The notes under the pieces are model-generated. The model was not told the origin of the DNA and made no database searches. It worked only from the letters and a program-made list of their open reading frames with translations. This document shows positions 6,155 through 14,357 of a stretch of 21,519 nt of DNA, one piece after another (the first letter of the stretch is position 1; the number at the start of each line of letters is the position of its first letter). The position numbers were made by a program, and so were the translations under genes. Source of the DNA: a virus; the IMG/VR virus record IMGVR_UViG_3300023175_001272, positions 1 through 21,519 of that record; one strand, given 5' to 3'.

Positions 6155-6256
6155 GCCCCCGTGAGGTGAAGTACATTTTTATGATACCGAGCGGGCGGCA
6201 CCACTACGCCGAATGGGTAGTGTAACATTAAAACTCGCTTAATAAAGGAGACCGTT
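6155..6256 (+). promoter_or_regulatory. hsp20 leader with H-type pseudoknot candidate
   Basis: CGGC (6196-6199) pairs with GCCG (6208-6211), and the loop between them contains CACTAC (6202-6207), which is perfectly complementary to GTAGTG (6217-6222). The two helices interleave as an H-type pseudoknot; alternatively the six-base helix alone makes a hairpin with a nine-base loop. GCCC (6155-6158) and GGGC (6193-6196) could add a closing helix. The ribosome-binding site AAAGGAG follows at 6245-6251. The same stretch also holds a 14-codon frame (ATG 6181 to TAA 6223-6225) behind GAGGTG. Cis-regulatory RNA classes with pseudoknots (manA and wcaG motifs) are known from marine phages; whether this belongs to one needs a covariance-model search. 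Confidence 0.5.
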
Positions 6257-6700
6257 ATGGTTCGTAAATATACTACTGCCAACATGGCAGAAATTTTTGA
6301 TAATGTAAGACCATTTACTATAGGTTTTGATCGTTTGTTTGACAATCTAAACAATGTTTCAGAGATTCATAGTCCAAACTATCCACCCTATAATATTATT
6401 GGAGAAGAAGATGACCGATTTGTTATCGAAATCGCTTGTGCAGGCTTCTCTAAAGATGAATTTAACATAAACTTACTTCCGGAAGGCAATAAACTTATTG
6501 TTCAGGGTGTTCAGGACAGAGGCGAAGATACTCGCAAATACTATCACAAAGGCATTGCTGCTCGTAACTTCACACATTCATTTGCACTTGCAGAGAATGT
6601 TGAGGTCGAAGGTAGTGTTTACTATGATGGCGTCCTTGAGATTACACTGAAGCGTGTCGTTCCAGAAGAAATGAAACCACGAAAAATTGAAGTGAAATAA
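6257..6700 (+). CDS. hsp20: small heat-shock protein, Hsp20/alpha-crystallin family
   Basis: This 147-residue chaperone is common in marine T4-like phages. Residues 45-135 form the alpha-crystallin domain: NIIGEEDDRFVIEIACAGFSKDEFNINLL, then KLIVQGVQDR, the RNFTHSFALAENVEVEGS strand pair, and YYDGVLEITLKR, which carries the family's G-V-L motif. A short basic tail (KPRKIEVK) ends the protein. It would bind unfolding proteins as an oligomer in the cytoplasm and may help virion assembly. ATG 6257 lies five bases after AAAGGAG. A late-type promoter and a structured leader precede it, so production late in infection and control at the message level are likely. Confidence 0.92.
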   Translation: MVRKYTTANMAEIFDNVRPFTIGFDRLFDNLNNVSEIHSPNYPPYNIIGEEDDRFVIEIACAGFSKDEFNINLLPEGNKLIVQGVQDRGEDTRKYYHKGIAARNFTHSFALAENVEVEGSVYYDGVLEITLKRVVPEEMKPRKIEVK

Positions 6701-6713
6701 ATAGGAGATAAGC

Positions 6714-7019
6714 ATGGCGGTTCAGATTTTAAAATTAATAACAGGTGAAGATATTGTGGGTGAAACTACAAGTGTAAAGTCTGGGGTAAATGTTCAAAAC
6801 CCTTTGAAATTAGCTATTGTACCTAACCCTGAAAAAACTGGATCGTTCAGGCTTTCTGTGGAACCTTGGGCACCTTACTGTAAAGATGGTGAGGTGCTCA
6901 TTTTGAAGGGAAGTATACTAGCACAATTCACTCCTGATGATACTATCATGGCGGAATATGAAAGAAGGGGACAATTTATACCCCGAACAAGAGAAGTTTT
7001 GAATGAGGCAGTACAGTAA
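6714..7019 (+). CDS. Sm-like small protein (tentative)
   Basis: This 101-residue protein starts at ATG 6714, five bases after AGGAGA and 13 bases after the Hsp20 stop. The opening VQILKLITGEDIVGET followed by GVNVQNPLKLAIVP resembles the first strands of an Sm/LSm fold, where a G-[ED]-x-[IV]-x-G motif marks the turn. A second block (LSVEPWAPY, VLILKGSILAQFTPDDTIMAEYERR) would supply the remaining strands and a helix. Comparable proteins recur in T4-like marine phages as hypothetical proteins. An RNA-binding role is a guess from the fold. It is tightly packed between Hsp20 and the nuclease. Confidence 0.7.
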   Translation: MAVQILKLITGEDIVGETTSVKSGVNVQNPLKLAIVPNPEKTGSFRLSVEPWAPYCKDGEVLILKGSILAQFTPDDTIMAEYERRGQFIPRTREVLNEAVQ

Positions 7020-7489
7020 TGTATGAATACAAAGCACGTATCGTAAAAATTGTTGATGGCGATACGGTAGATGTTGACATTGACTTAGGCTTTGGTATTT
7101 GGTTAACAGATGAGCGGGTTCGTATCATGGGCATTGACACCCCTGAAAGTAGAACCCGGGACAAGGTTGAAAAATTCTTTGGTAAAGCAGCAAAGGCGAG
7201 ACTTAAAGAACTTCTCGGACCTTATGCCACGCTAAAGACAAGAGTAGCAAGAGACGGTGAGGACATGAGAGGCAAGTTTGGCCGAGTCCTCGGTGACTTT
7301 GAAGTTTATTATCATGGCGAAGATAGATACTCTACCGTGTCACAAATCCTAATCAAAGAAGGCCATGCCGTTGAGTATGAAGGCGGCAGTAAAGAAGATG
7401 TACAGGAACAGCATCGTCTTAACCGCAGACGTCTTATTGATGAAGGTAGAGTTACCGTTCCTGACAACCTGAGGGCTTTTATTACTTGA
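7019..7489 (+). CDS. staphylococcal-nuclease-like endonuclease (SNase domain)
   Basis: This 156-residue protein matches the thermonuclease family across its length. ARIVKIVDGDTVDVDIDLGFG is the N-terminal OB-fold segment with the metal-binding Asp. VRIMGIDTPESR carries the catalytic Arg and Glu (R in VRI, E in TPES). ARDGEDMRGKFGRVLGDFEV holds the second catalytic Arg (GKFGR). The segment SQILIKEGHAVEYEGG and a final helix complete the fold. It has no signal peptide, so it would act in the infected cell, for example on host or recombining DNA. ATG 7019 overlaps the previous stop codon (TAATG), with GAGG about ten bases upstream. Confidence 0.9.
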   Translation: MYEYKARIVKIVDGDTVDVDIDLGFGIWLTDERVRIMGIDTPESRTRDKVEKFFGKAAKARLKELLGPYATLKTRVARDGEDMRGKFGRVLGDFEVYYHGEDRYSTVSQILIKEGHAVEYEGGSKEDVQEQHRLNRRRLIDEGRVTVPDNLRAFIT

Positions 7490-7514
7490 CATTGAACTCC
7501 ACATATTATATAAT
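7486..7514 (+). promoter_or_regulatory. perfect-consensus sigma70 promoter of the DNA polymerase gene
   Basis: TTGACA (7486-7491), 17 bases, TATAAT (7509-7514): both boxes match the bacterial sigma70 consensus exactly and the spacing is ideal. Transcription near 7521 gives a leader of under 20 bases before the polymerase start. The -35 box overlaps the nuclease stop codon. Confidence 0.85.
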
Positions 7515-7537
7515 GTTGTTACTTGAATGGAGATCTA

Positions 7538-10042
7538 ATGTCAAATTTTTACACTTACGCTAAACACTACGGAGACAGTATACTTTTCCGTGGCATTGAG
7601 AATGGTAAACGGGTATCTAGAAAGGTGCCCTTTTCACCAACACTCTTTGTTCCTTCTAAAAACGAATCCCCCTACAAAAGTATGTTCGGTGAACTGGTTT
7701 CGCCTGTTAAGTTTGAGACCAATAAAGAAGCATCCGAGTTTGTAGATCAATACAAAGAAGTATCTAACTTTCCGATATATGGTCAGACACATTGGGGCTA
7801 TCAGTTTATTGCTGAAAAATATCCTGGTGAAGAAATGGAATGGGACATTTCTCAGATTAGATTGTATTCAATAGATATTGAGACTACAGTTGAAAATGGT
7901 TTCCCTGACGTATTCAATCCACTAGAAAAGATTACACTTATCACAATACAAGACAACGTGACTAAAAAGATAAAGTCATGGGGTCTAGGTCCTTACACGC
8001 CAGGTGAAGCAACATCACATCTTGATGTAGAGTATGAAGGATTCAGTAGTGAGAAAACTATGCTCGGTGCATTTATCAAGTGGTGGGCAAACTTTACTCC
8101 TGATGTTCTCACAGGCTGGAACATAAAACTATTTGACGTACCCTATCTTATTGTCAGGATGGAACGTGTGTTCGGTGACGAGGCAGGTGACGCTGCTAAG
8201 AAACTTATGTCACCTTTCAGACTTGTTCGTAAACAGGAGAAAACATTTGGTGGCAGAACTTACTTGTCATATGATGTTCAAGGTGTGGCACAGTTAGACT
8301 ACTTGGATATCTATCAGAAGTTTACATACGTTACCCGTGAATCATATAAACTAGATCACATAGCAGAGGTCGAACTAGGTCACAAAAAGTTAGACAATCC
8401 TTATGATACATTCCGTGAGTTTTATGAGAAGGATTGGAATAGGTTTGTAGAATACAACATCATAGATACAGTGTTGGTTGACCAACTTGAGGATAAGATG
8501 AAACTTATCGAACTCTGTATGACAATGACCTATGACGCTAAGATGAACTTTGAGGATGTATTCAGTCCTGTAAAGACATGGGACTGCCTACTTTACAATC
8601 ACTTGTTGAGGCAGAATATCATCATTGGACAAGGCAACGGACGAGCACCGAGGACTATTGCAGGTGCATATGTTCAGGAGCCTATCCCAGGACAGTATGA
8701 ATGGGTCGAGTCCTTCGATGCTACTTCACTGTATCCTTCTATCATCATGCAGTATAACATGAGCCCTGAGACACTGGTGCCCGGTGGTATGTTTGATGTG
8801 ACTGTTGATGGTATGTTAGAACGTAAACATACTTTTGACACTGATGACGCCGTAGCTGCTAATGGTCAGACGTTTACACGTAGTAGGCAAGGTCACTTCC
8901 CTAACATTGTTCAAAAGTTTTTTGATGACCGACAGCGTTACAAGAAACTGATGATTAAGGCTAAGCAGGACTATGAGAAGGATAAGGATCCTAACACGAA
9001 GAAACTGATAGCAAAGTATAATAACTTTCAGATGGCACGTAAGATTCAACTCAACTCACTCTATGGTGCGATGGCTAACGAATACTTCCGTTACTATGAT
9101 GATAGGATAGCAGAAGGAATCACACTATCCGGGCAGTTTATCATCCGGGAGACGGCTTCGGCACTTAACGAGTTTTTGAATGATACGTTAAAAACAGAAG
9201 ATGTAACCTATAGTTTCTATACGGATACTGACTCTTGTTATATTACTCTGAAAGGATTGGTTGACAAGTTTTTTGCAGACAAGCCTAAGGACAAACTTAT
9301 TGACATTCTGGACAAAGTAGGCGAAGAGCAAATCGAACCTTGTATCGCCAAGGCAATGACAAAACTAGCAGAATACACAAATGCCTTTGAGGAAAAGATA
9401 TTCTTCAAGCGCGAGGCAATCGCTGATAACTGTTTGTGGGTTGCTAAGAAAAGATACGCTATGAATGTGTGGGACAACGAGGGTGTAAGATATGACCCGC
9501 CTGACTTGAAGGTGATGGGACTTGAGATTGTTCGTTCCTCTACTCCTGGTCCTGTCCGTGAGAGTTTGAAAGAGGCTGTCCGTATTTGTTTAACAGAGGA
9601 TGAGAAGTCACTTCACAAGTTTGTGGAAGAGACACGTAAAAAGTTTTTTGCTATGGAACCTGAAGAAATAGCATTTCCACGTGGATGTAATAATATGTCA
9701 AAATACAGAGATATGAATACCATATACTCTAAAGGTACTCCTATTCATGTGCGTGGTGGGTTGTTGTATAATCACTATCTCAAAGAAATGAAGTTAGGCG
9801 ATAGATACGAGACCATACAGGAAGGCGATAAGATTAAGTTTATCTTTTTACAAGAACCTAATCCTATCAAGGAAAACACTGTTGGATTTATTTCAAAGAT
9901 ACCTAAGGAGTTTGGTATACATAGTTACATAGATTACAAAACTACCTTTGAAAAGGCATTCTTAGATCCACTAGACACTATTGTCAAAACACTCGGTTGG
10001 CATACCGAACCACAAGCAACACTTGAGGACTTATTTGCATGA
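7538..10042 (+). CDS. 43: family B DNA polymerase (gp43)
   Basis: This 834-residue replicative polymerase has 3'-5' proofreading activity; T4 gp43 has 898. Exonuclease motif I is SIDIETT (D113, E115). A further exonuclease motif is seen in LTGWNIKLFDVPYL. Polymerase motif A is DATSLYPSIIMQYNMSPET starting at D394, motif B is KIQLNSLYGAMANEYF, and motif C is YTDTDSCYI (D563, D565). The protein ends in ATLEDLFA, an acidic-hydrophobic tail like the clamp-binding C-terminus of T4 polymerase. ATG 7538 has GGAG five bases upstream; a TTG at 7523 is a poorer start. It has its own strong promoter, and its stop overlaps the next gene by ATGA. Confidence 0.97.
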   Translation: MSNFYTYAKHYGDSILFRGIENGKRVSRKVPFSPTLFVPSKNESPYKSMFGELVSPVKFETNKEASEFVDQYKEVSNFPIYGQTHWGYQFIAEKYPGEEMEWDISQIRLYSIDIETTVENGFPDVFNPLEKITLITIQDNVTKKIKSWGLGPYTPGEATSHLDVEYEGFSSEKTMLGAFIKWWANFTPDVLTGWNIKLFDVPYLIVRMERVFGDEAGDAAKKLMSPFRLVRKQEKTFGGRTYLSYDVQGVAQLDYLDIYQKFTYVTRESYKLDHIAEVELGHKKLDNPYDTFREFYEKDWNRFVEYNIIDTVLVDQLEDKMKLIELCMTMTYDAKMNFEDVFSPVKTWDCLLYNHLLRQNIIIGQGNGRAPRTIAGAYVQEPIPGQYEWVESFDATSLYPSIIMQYNMSPETLVPGGMFDVTVDGMLERKHTFDTDDAVAANGQTFTRSRQGHFPNIVQKFFDDRQRYKKLMIKAKQDYEKDKDPNTKKLIAKYNNFQMARKIQLNSLYGAMANEYFRYYDDRIAEGITLSGQFIIRETASALNEFLNDTLKTEDVTYSFYTDTDSCYITLKGLVDKFFADKPKDKLIDILDKVGEEQIEPCIAKAMTKLAEYTNAFEEKIFFKREAIADNCLWVAKKRYAMNVWDNEGVRYDPPDLKVMGLEIVRSSTPGPVRESLKEAVRICLTEDEKSLHKFVEETRKKFFAMEPEEIAFPRGCNNMSKYRDMNTIYSKGTPIHVRGGLLYNHYLKEMKLGDRYETIQEGDKIKFIFLQEPNPIKENTVGFISKIPKEFGIHSYIDYKTTFEKAFLDPLDTIVKTLGWHTEPQATLEDLFA

Positions 10043-10800
10043 AGATTCTAATCGTAGGACATGGCTTTGTTGGAACAGCTACAGAGTATTTGTTTAAGAA
10101 AACAAAAGCTGAAATACACATTTATGATACTGTAAAAGGACAAACAGGGTTTTGTGACGAGGACACATTTGATTATATTTTCTTGTGTGTTCCTACTCCA
10201 ATGGATTATAAAACAGGCAAGTTGGACATGAGCATATTGATAGACGCTTATGAAGAATGGAACTGGAGAGGGCAAACTGTCATTCGTAGCACTATTGGTC
10301 CTGACCAGGTTGATTTATTTCCTAACGCTATTATGATGCCTGAGTTTCTGAGAGAGAAACATTGGAAGAAAGATGTAGACGATCCTAAACTTCCTATTAT
10401 TGTTAGTGATTATGATACAGTGGCAAAGTTTGAAAAACTGTTCCCCGGTAAAAATGTATACTACTTGATGCCAAAGGTTGCCATGATGTATAAGTTATCA
10501 AGGAATACTATACTTGCCATGAGAGTAGCTTTGGCAAACAACCTAAAAGAGATTTGTGATGAGCAAGGTATAGATTGGGATACACTTGCATTTATGTTTA
10601 AAGGTGAAGCTGCTTTGGGATATTCACATTGGAATGTTCCCGGAAATGATAACAAGCCAGGTTTTGGAGGAAAATGTTTACCTAAGGACTTGACACACAT
10701 GGCATCATTGTGTTATAATGATGACAACTTACTACAAAAAGCATTAGATGAAAATATGGTGAGGAGAATAGAATGGGGTATACGAGAGCCATCATACTAG
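10039..10800 (+). CDS. short UDP-glucose/GDP-mannose dehydrogenase-like protein
   Basis: This 253-residue protein resembles UDP-sugar 6-dehydrogenases. KILIVGHGFVGTA is the NAD-binding Rossmann loop, FLCVPTPMD follows, and MPEFLREKHW contains the conserved Glu (E102). YKLSRNTILAMRVALANNLKEIC corresponds to the K-x-x-x-N helix, and GFGGKCLPKDL carries the catalytic Cys (C213). Typical enzymes are about 390-450 residues; here the N-terminal domain is compact and the C-terminal UDP-binding domain is missing. Catalytic residues are kept, so it may still oxidise a nucleotide sugar, perhaps with another partner, or may act on a different substrate. ATG 10039 overlaps the polymerase stop by four bases. 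Confidence 0.8.
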   Translation: MKILIVGHGFVGTATEYLFKKTKAEIHIYDTVKGQTGFCDEDTFDYIFLCVPTPMDYKTGKLDMSILIDAYEEWNWRGQTVIRSTIGPDQVDLFPNAIMMPEFLREKHWKKDVDDPKLPIIVSDYDTVAKFEKLFPGKNVYYLMPKVAMMYKLSRNTILAMRVALANNLKEICDEQGIDWDTLAFMFKGEAALGYSHWNVPGNDNKPGFGGKCLPKDLTHMASLCYNDDNLLQKALDENMVRRIEWGIREPSY

Positions 10801-11351
10801 GCAACGGTGAAAGCCGGCGCCATGTAGATATTCCTGATGATTGTGATGTTTGGGGTTGCAACTACATCTATAAAGAAAATATAAATTTAGATTTTTTGGT
10901 AGCAACAGATGTTCACACTCAGCATAATATATACTGTAGCAAGTATCCTGTAGAAAACACTTGTTACTTTCTTGGATGGGATGTATTGGATTCGGATGAT
11001 GTTGTACCTGGTATAGTAGCTTCTACAGGTGCGATCTCACATGAGAATGAATATACTGATTATGGTGTAGTCGTTGGTGGAGACAACAACAGTGTGTATT
11101 TTACATATCTACAAAAAGATGATAATGTTATACCCGTAAAAGAATCCGAACTACCAATGGAGTTTTCGTCAGGAAGTTTGGCTATGTATTTAGCAAGCAA
11201 GTCAGGTAAATACAATGAAATAATTTTAGCTGGCTTTGGTGATGATGAACACATTTATGAAGAAAATAATGTGCCTAATAAAGAAGTATGGAAAAAAGAA
11301 AGAGAATATATTATTCGCTATTTTAGCGATATGAAGTGGAGATTTATATGA
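10773..11351 (+). CDS. Rossmann-like protein of unknown function, possibly DUF115/glycosyltransferase-like
   Basis: This 192-residue protein starts at ATG 10773 with GAGGAG six bases upstream, overlapping the preceding dehydrogenase-like gene by 28 bases. It opens with AIILGNGESRRHVDIPDDCDVWGCNYIYKE, a beta strand and nucleotide-binding-like loop followed by a strand that places a residue in the pocket. That resembles the N-terminus of DUF115 or sialyltransferase-like proteins. DFLVATDVHTQH gives a Rossmann-type strand with an Asp, SGSLAMYLASKSGKYNEIILAGFGDD gives a later strand and helix. The family is not certain. Coupled translation with the sugar dehydrogenase suggests a shared role in making or transferring a sugar. 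Confidence 0.6.
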   Translation: MGYTRAIILGNGESRRHVDIPDDCDVWGCNYIYKENINLDFLVATDVHTQHNIYCSKYPVENTCYFLGWDVLDSDDVVPGIVASTGAISHENEYTDYGVVVGGDNNSVYFTYLQKDDNVIPVKESELPMEFSSGSLAMYLASKSGKYNEIILAGFGDDEHIYEENNVPNKEVWKKEREYIIRYFSDMKWRFI

Positions 11352-12430
11352 GTTTGATTGATAAATTAAGAAAGAACAGCACTATCAAAGATACCTCTGT
11401 TCTAACTGACTCAAAGTTTTTCAATACGAAAGACTTGATTCAAACCTCAGTGCCTGCATTGAACGTAGCATTGAGTGGTAGGGTAGACGGTGGCCTGACA
11501 CCTGGACTGACAGTATTTGCAGGTCCGTCAAAGCATTTCAAAACAGCATTCTCACTGCTGTTAGCAAAGGCATATCAGGACAAGTATGATGATGCTGTCA
11601 TTTTGTTTTATGACTCAGAGTTTGGTACTCCTCAGTCTTACTTTGACACTTTCGGTATTGACAAAGACCGAGTTATTCATACTCCTATCACAGACGTAGA
11701 ACAGTTAAAGCATGATTCAATGTCACAGCTCAATAACATTGAACGTGGTGACCATGTGATGATTATCATTGACTCTGTTGGTAACTTGGCGTCTAAGAAA
11801 GAGGTTGATGATGCACTTGATGGTAAGTCAGTAGCAGATATGTCTCGTGCTAAACAGTTGAAGTCCTTATTCCGTATGGTTACTCCTCACTTGACGCTGA
11901 AGGACTTACCTATGGTAGCAGTCAATCACACATACAAAGAGATTGGTTTGTTCCCTAAAGATATTCTTTCAGGCGGCACAGGCATTTACTACTCAGCAGA
12001 CAACATTTACATCATTGGTCGTCAGCAGGACAAGCAAGGTCAGGAACTGATGGGTTATAACTTTATTATCAATGTTGAGAAGTCAAGGTTTGTCCGTGAG
12101 AAGTCTAAGATTCCTGTTGAGGTATCATTTGAAGGCGGTATTAGTAAATGGTCAGGCTTGCTTGATATGGCAATGGCATCAGGTCATGTAGTCAAACCGA
12201 GCAATGGTTGGTATTCAAAGGTTGATGTAGCAACAGGTGAAGTAGAAGAAAAGAAACACCGTATCAAGGATACTTACACTAAAGAGTTTTGGTTGCCTGT
12301 ATTACAAGACGAAACCTTCTTGGCATGGATCAACAAACGATACGCTATTTCAAGCGTTGACGGGATAATGCGTGATGAAGTTACTGAAGAAGATATTGAA
12401 GAAGCCTACGGGCAAGTCGAAGAAGCCTGA
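11348..12430 (+). CDS. uvsX: RecA-like recombinase UvsX
   Basis: This 360-residue strand-exchange protein (T4 UvsX has 391) coats single-stranded DNA and drives recombination-dependent replication. Walker A is the UvsX-type AGPSKHFKT (GPSKHFKT, residues 59-66), Walker B is HVMIIIDSVGNL, and FYDSEFGTP follows the first ATPase helix. MVAVNHTYKEIG and SGGTGIYYSADNIYIIG belong to the RecA core. The end is acidic (TEEDIEEAYGQVEEA), as in UvsX and RecA tails. ATG 11348 is preceded by TGGAGAT and overlaps the previous stop as ATGA; the GTG at 11336 is an unlikely start. Confidence 0.95.
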   Translation: MSLIDKLRKNSTIKDTSVLTDSKFFNTKDLIQTSVPALNVALSGRVDGGLTPGLTVFAGPSKHFKTAFSLLLAKAYQDKYDDAVILFYDSEFGTPQSYFDTFGIDKDRVIHTPITDVEQLKHDSMSQLNNIERGDHVMIIIDSVGNLASKKEVDDALDGKSVADMSRAKQLKSLFRMVTPHLTLKDLPMVAVNHTYKEIGLFPKDILSGGTGIYYSADNIYIIGRQQDKQGQELMGYNFIINVEKSRFVREKSKIPVEVSFEGGISKWSGLLDMAMASGHVVKPSNGWYSKVDVATGEVEEKKHRIKDTYTKEFWLPVLQDETFLAWINKRYAISSVDGIMRDEVTEEDIEEAYGQVEEA

Positions 12431-12572
12431 AGGAGTGTGCGATCGCTGTCAAATAACTATTTGGCAGGGTGACGAAGCAATCTGTTTTCACACAGAAAAC
12501 GAGGAGTTGTTTCTGTGTGGAGATTGTGTTGAGAAAATATATGGGGAACATTCCAGGGAGTGGATCGAATGA
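12375..12572 (+). CDS. small four-Cys zinc-ribbon-like protein
   Basis: The frame gives 65 residues from ATG 12375, overlapping the end of uvsX in another frame. CDRC at 22-25 and CGDC at 48-51 form two CxxC knuckles, suggesting a zinc ribbon. The first 20 residues are mostly Lys and Leu and are forced by the acidic uvsX tail in the other frame, so the true start may be GTG 12435, which would leave a 45-residue protein, but its purine stretch is too close. The Cys pattern lies wholly downstream of the overlap. The stop overlaps the next start (ATGA). Function unknown; it might bind DNA or a protein of the replisome. Confidence 0.6.
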   Translation: MKLLKKILKKPTGKSKKPEGVCDRCQITIWQGDEAICFHTENEELFLCGDCVEKIYGEHSREWIE

Positions 12573-13021
12573 TAGTCCTAATATGTGGGTTACCCGGTTC
12601 GGGTAAGACTTGGCTGGCCGAGCGATTGTGTGAAGGTCACAATGATATGATACACCTTAATGCTGACTTTGTTAGAGAGGCAGTAGGTGATTGGCATTTT
12701 GATTACAATGCACGTTTAAGACAGGCCATGCGTATGCGTGGTCTTGCCTATTGTGAAGCACACTTTGGCAGAACAGCAATAGCTGACTTTGTTTGCCCTA
12801 CACCGGAAACAAGGGAGATATTCAACGCAGACTATACTATATTCCTTGACACTATAGATATTTCACGTTATAATGATACAAACAAAATGTTCGTAAAGCC
12901 TGACAATGCTGACTTTACTATTAGAGAGCATTTACATGAAAATGCAGTAGATTTGATTCGTAAAAGGATAAGAAATGCAACAACGGTTGGAAAATATAAT
13001 ACTAAACACCCTTTTGAGTGA
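12569..13021 (+). CDS. adenylylsulfate-kinase-like P-loop kinase
   Basis: This 150-residue protein has Walker A GLPGSGKT at residues 7-14 at the extreme N-terminus, then LNADFVREAVGDWHFDYNARLRQAMRM and AIADFVCPTPETREIF. That last segment resembles the IADF-x-CPT-x-x-x-R piece of APS kinases (CysC), which phosphorylate adenylylsulfate to PAPS. CysC proteins are usually near 200 residues, so this is short. FLDTIDISRYNDTNKMFVKP would be the substrate-binding lid. The protein ends in NATTVGKYNTKHPFE. ATG 12569 has AGGGAG eight bases upstream and overlaps the preceding stop. No other sulfate-assimilation gene is in the window, so the true substrate could be a nucleotide or polynucleotide. Confidence 0.7.
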   Translation: MIVLICGLPGSGKTWLAERLCEGHNDMIHLNADFVREAVGDWHFDYNARLRQAMRMRGLAYCEAHFGRTAIADFVCPTPETREIFNADYTIFLDTIDISRYNDTNKMFVKPDNADFTIREHLHENAVDLIRKRIRNATTVGKYNTKHPFE

Positions 13022-14357
13022 TGAGGATTACTTTAGAAAAGTTATTCCTTTTCTCAAGACTGAATATTTTTCAGGAGAACACAAAACACTTCTTAGCAAG
13101 ATAACACAACACGCTGACAAATACAACAAGGCACCAACAAGACAAGCACTTGCTATTGCTATCGAAGAAGATAGGAAAATATCAGAAGGTGAACTACCCG
13201 CACTTAGTGAGTGGTTAAAGACAGAGTATGAGAACGACTCTGATGCTGAATGGTTGTTGAATGAAACAGAAAAGTATTGTAAGGATAAGGCAATCTACAA
13301 TGCTATCATGGACAGTATTCAGGTTATTGACGGCAGAGATAAGGACAGAGGTCCTGACGCTTTGCCTGATATGTTATCAAAGGCACTACAGGTAGGATTT
13401 GATAATAACGTAGGGCATGACTATATTGAAAACGCAGAACAGCGCTACGAGTTTTATCATAGACTAGAAGAAAAGATGCCTTTTGACTTGGCAATGTTCA
13501 ACGAGATTACAGAAGGCGGACTTGCTAATAAAACATTGAACGTAGCACTTGCAGGCACAGGTGTGGGTAAGTCATTGTTCATGTGTCATATGGCAGGAAA
13601 CGGTATTTCTCAAGGTAAGAATGTTTTGTATGTGACACTTGAGATGTCAGAAGAACGCATAGCAGAACGTATTGATGCTAATCTAATGAACTTGCCTATA
13701 GGACAGTTAAAAGATTTGTCAAAGCAAATGTTTGAAGATAGAATTGGAAAGATAAATGAAAAAATACAAGGCAGGCTTATCGTCAAAGAATACCCGACAG
13801 CCTCAGCACACGCAGGACACTTCAAAGCGCTCCTCAACGAACTCAAGCTCAAAAGAAACTTTGTACCTGATATTATATTTATTGACTATCTTAATATCTG
13901 TAGTAGTAGTAGGTACCGCTCTGGCTCCTCCGCAAACTCTTACACAATCATTAAGTCCATTGCAGAAGAGCTACGAGGCCTAGCAGTTGAGTATGATGTT
14001 CCTATAGTCACAGCAACACAGACTACAAGGAGTGGTTACAATAGCAGTGATGTTGAACTGACTGATACCTCAGAATCATTTGGTCTCCCGGCAACAGCAG
14101 ACTTAATGTTTGCACTTATAAGTAATGAGGAGTTAGAGAAACTTGGTCAGATTATGGTTAAACAGTTGAAGAATAGATACTCGGATCCTACACGTAACAA
14201 ACGCTTTATGATAGGTGTGGACAGAGCAAGAATGAAACTGTTTGACGTAGAAGGTGACCCACAAGAAGGGCTACAGGATGCAGGTAATGATGATACTCCT
14301 GTGTTTGACAATACAGCTGTGGCAAAGTTTGGCACATATGACGGTTTTAAATTTTGA
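12975..14357 (+). CDS. 41: replicative DNA helicase (gp41, DnaB family)
   Basis: This 460-residue protein (T4 gp41 has 475) is the hexameric replicative helicase that travels on the lagging strand with primase. The N-terminal helical domain (RLENIILNTLLSDEDYFRKVIPFLK, YFSGEHKTLL) is followed by the RecA-like motor: EITEGGLANKTLNVALAGTGVGKS with Walker A at 194-200, VLYVTLEMSEERIAERIDANLMNL, Walker B in DIIFIDYLNIC, VEYDVPIVTATQTTRSGYN, and the final DPTRNKRFMIGVDRARMKLFDVE. ATG 12975 lies within the APS-kinase-like gene, overlapping it by 47 bases, with AAGG upstream. Partner primase (gp61) is not in the window. Confidence 0.94.
   Translation: MQQRLENIILNTLLSDEDYFRKVIPFLKTEYFSGEHKTLLSKITQHADKYNKAPTRQALAIAIEEDRKISEGELPALSEWLKTEYENDSDAEWLLNETEKYCKDKAIYNAIMDSIQVIDGRDKDRGPDALPDMLSKALQVGFDNNVGHDYIENAEQRYEFYHRLEEKMPFDLAMFNEITEGGLANKTLNVALAGTGVGKSLFMCHMAGNGISQGKNVLYVTLEMSEERIAERIDANLMNLPIGQLKDLSKQMFEDRIGKINEKIQGRLIVKEYPTASAHAGHFKALLNELKLKRNFVPDIIFIDYLNICSSSRYRSGSSANSYTIIKSIAEELRGLAVEYDVPIVTATQTTRSGYNSSDVELTDTSESFGLPATADLMFALISNEELEKLGQIMVKQLKNRYSDPTRNKRFMIGVDRARMKLFDVEGDPQEGLQDAGNDDTPVFDNTAVAKFGTYDGFKF

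Noticed and set aside
10687-10720. TTGACA-like hexamers inside coding sequence (for example in the dehydrogenase-like gene, polymerase and uvsX)
   Set aside because: They lie inside genes without a matching -10 box and arise from Leu-Thr or Val-Asp/Ile-Asp codons.
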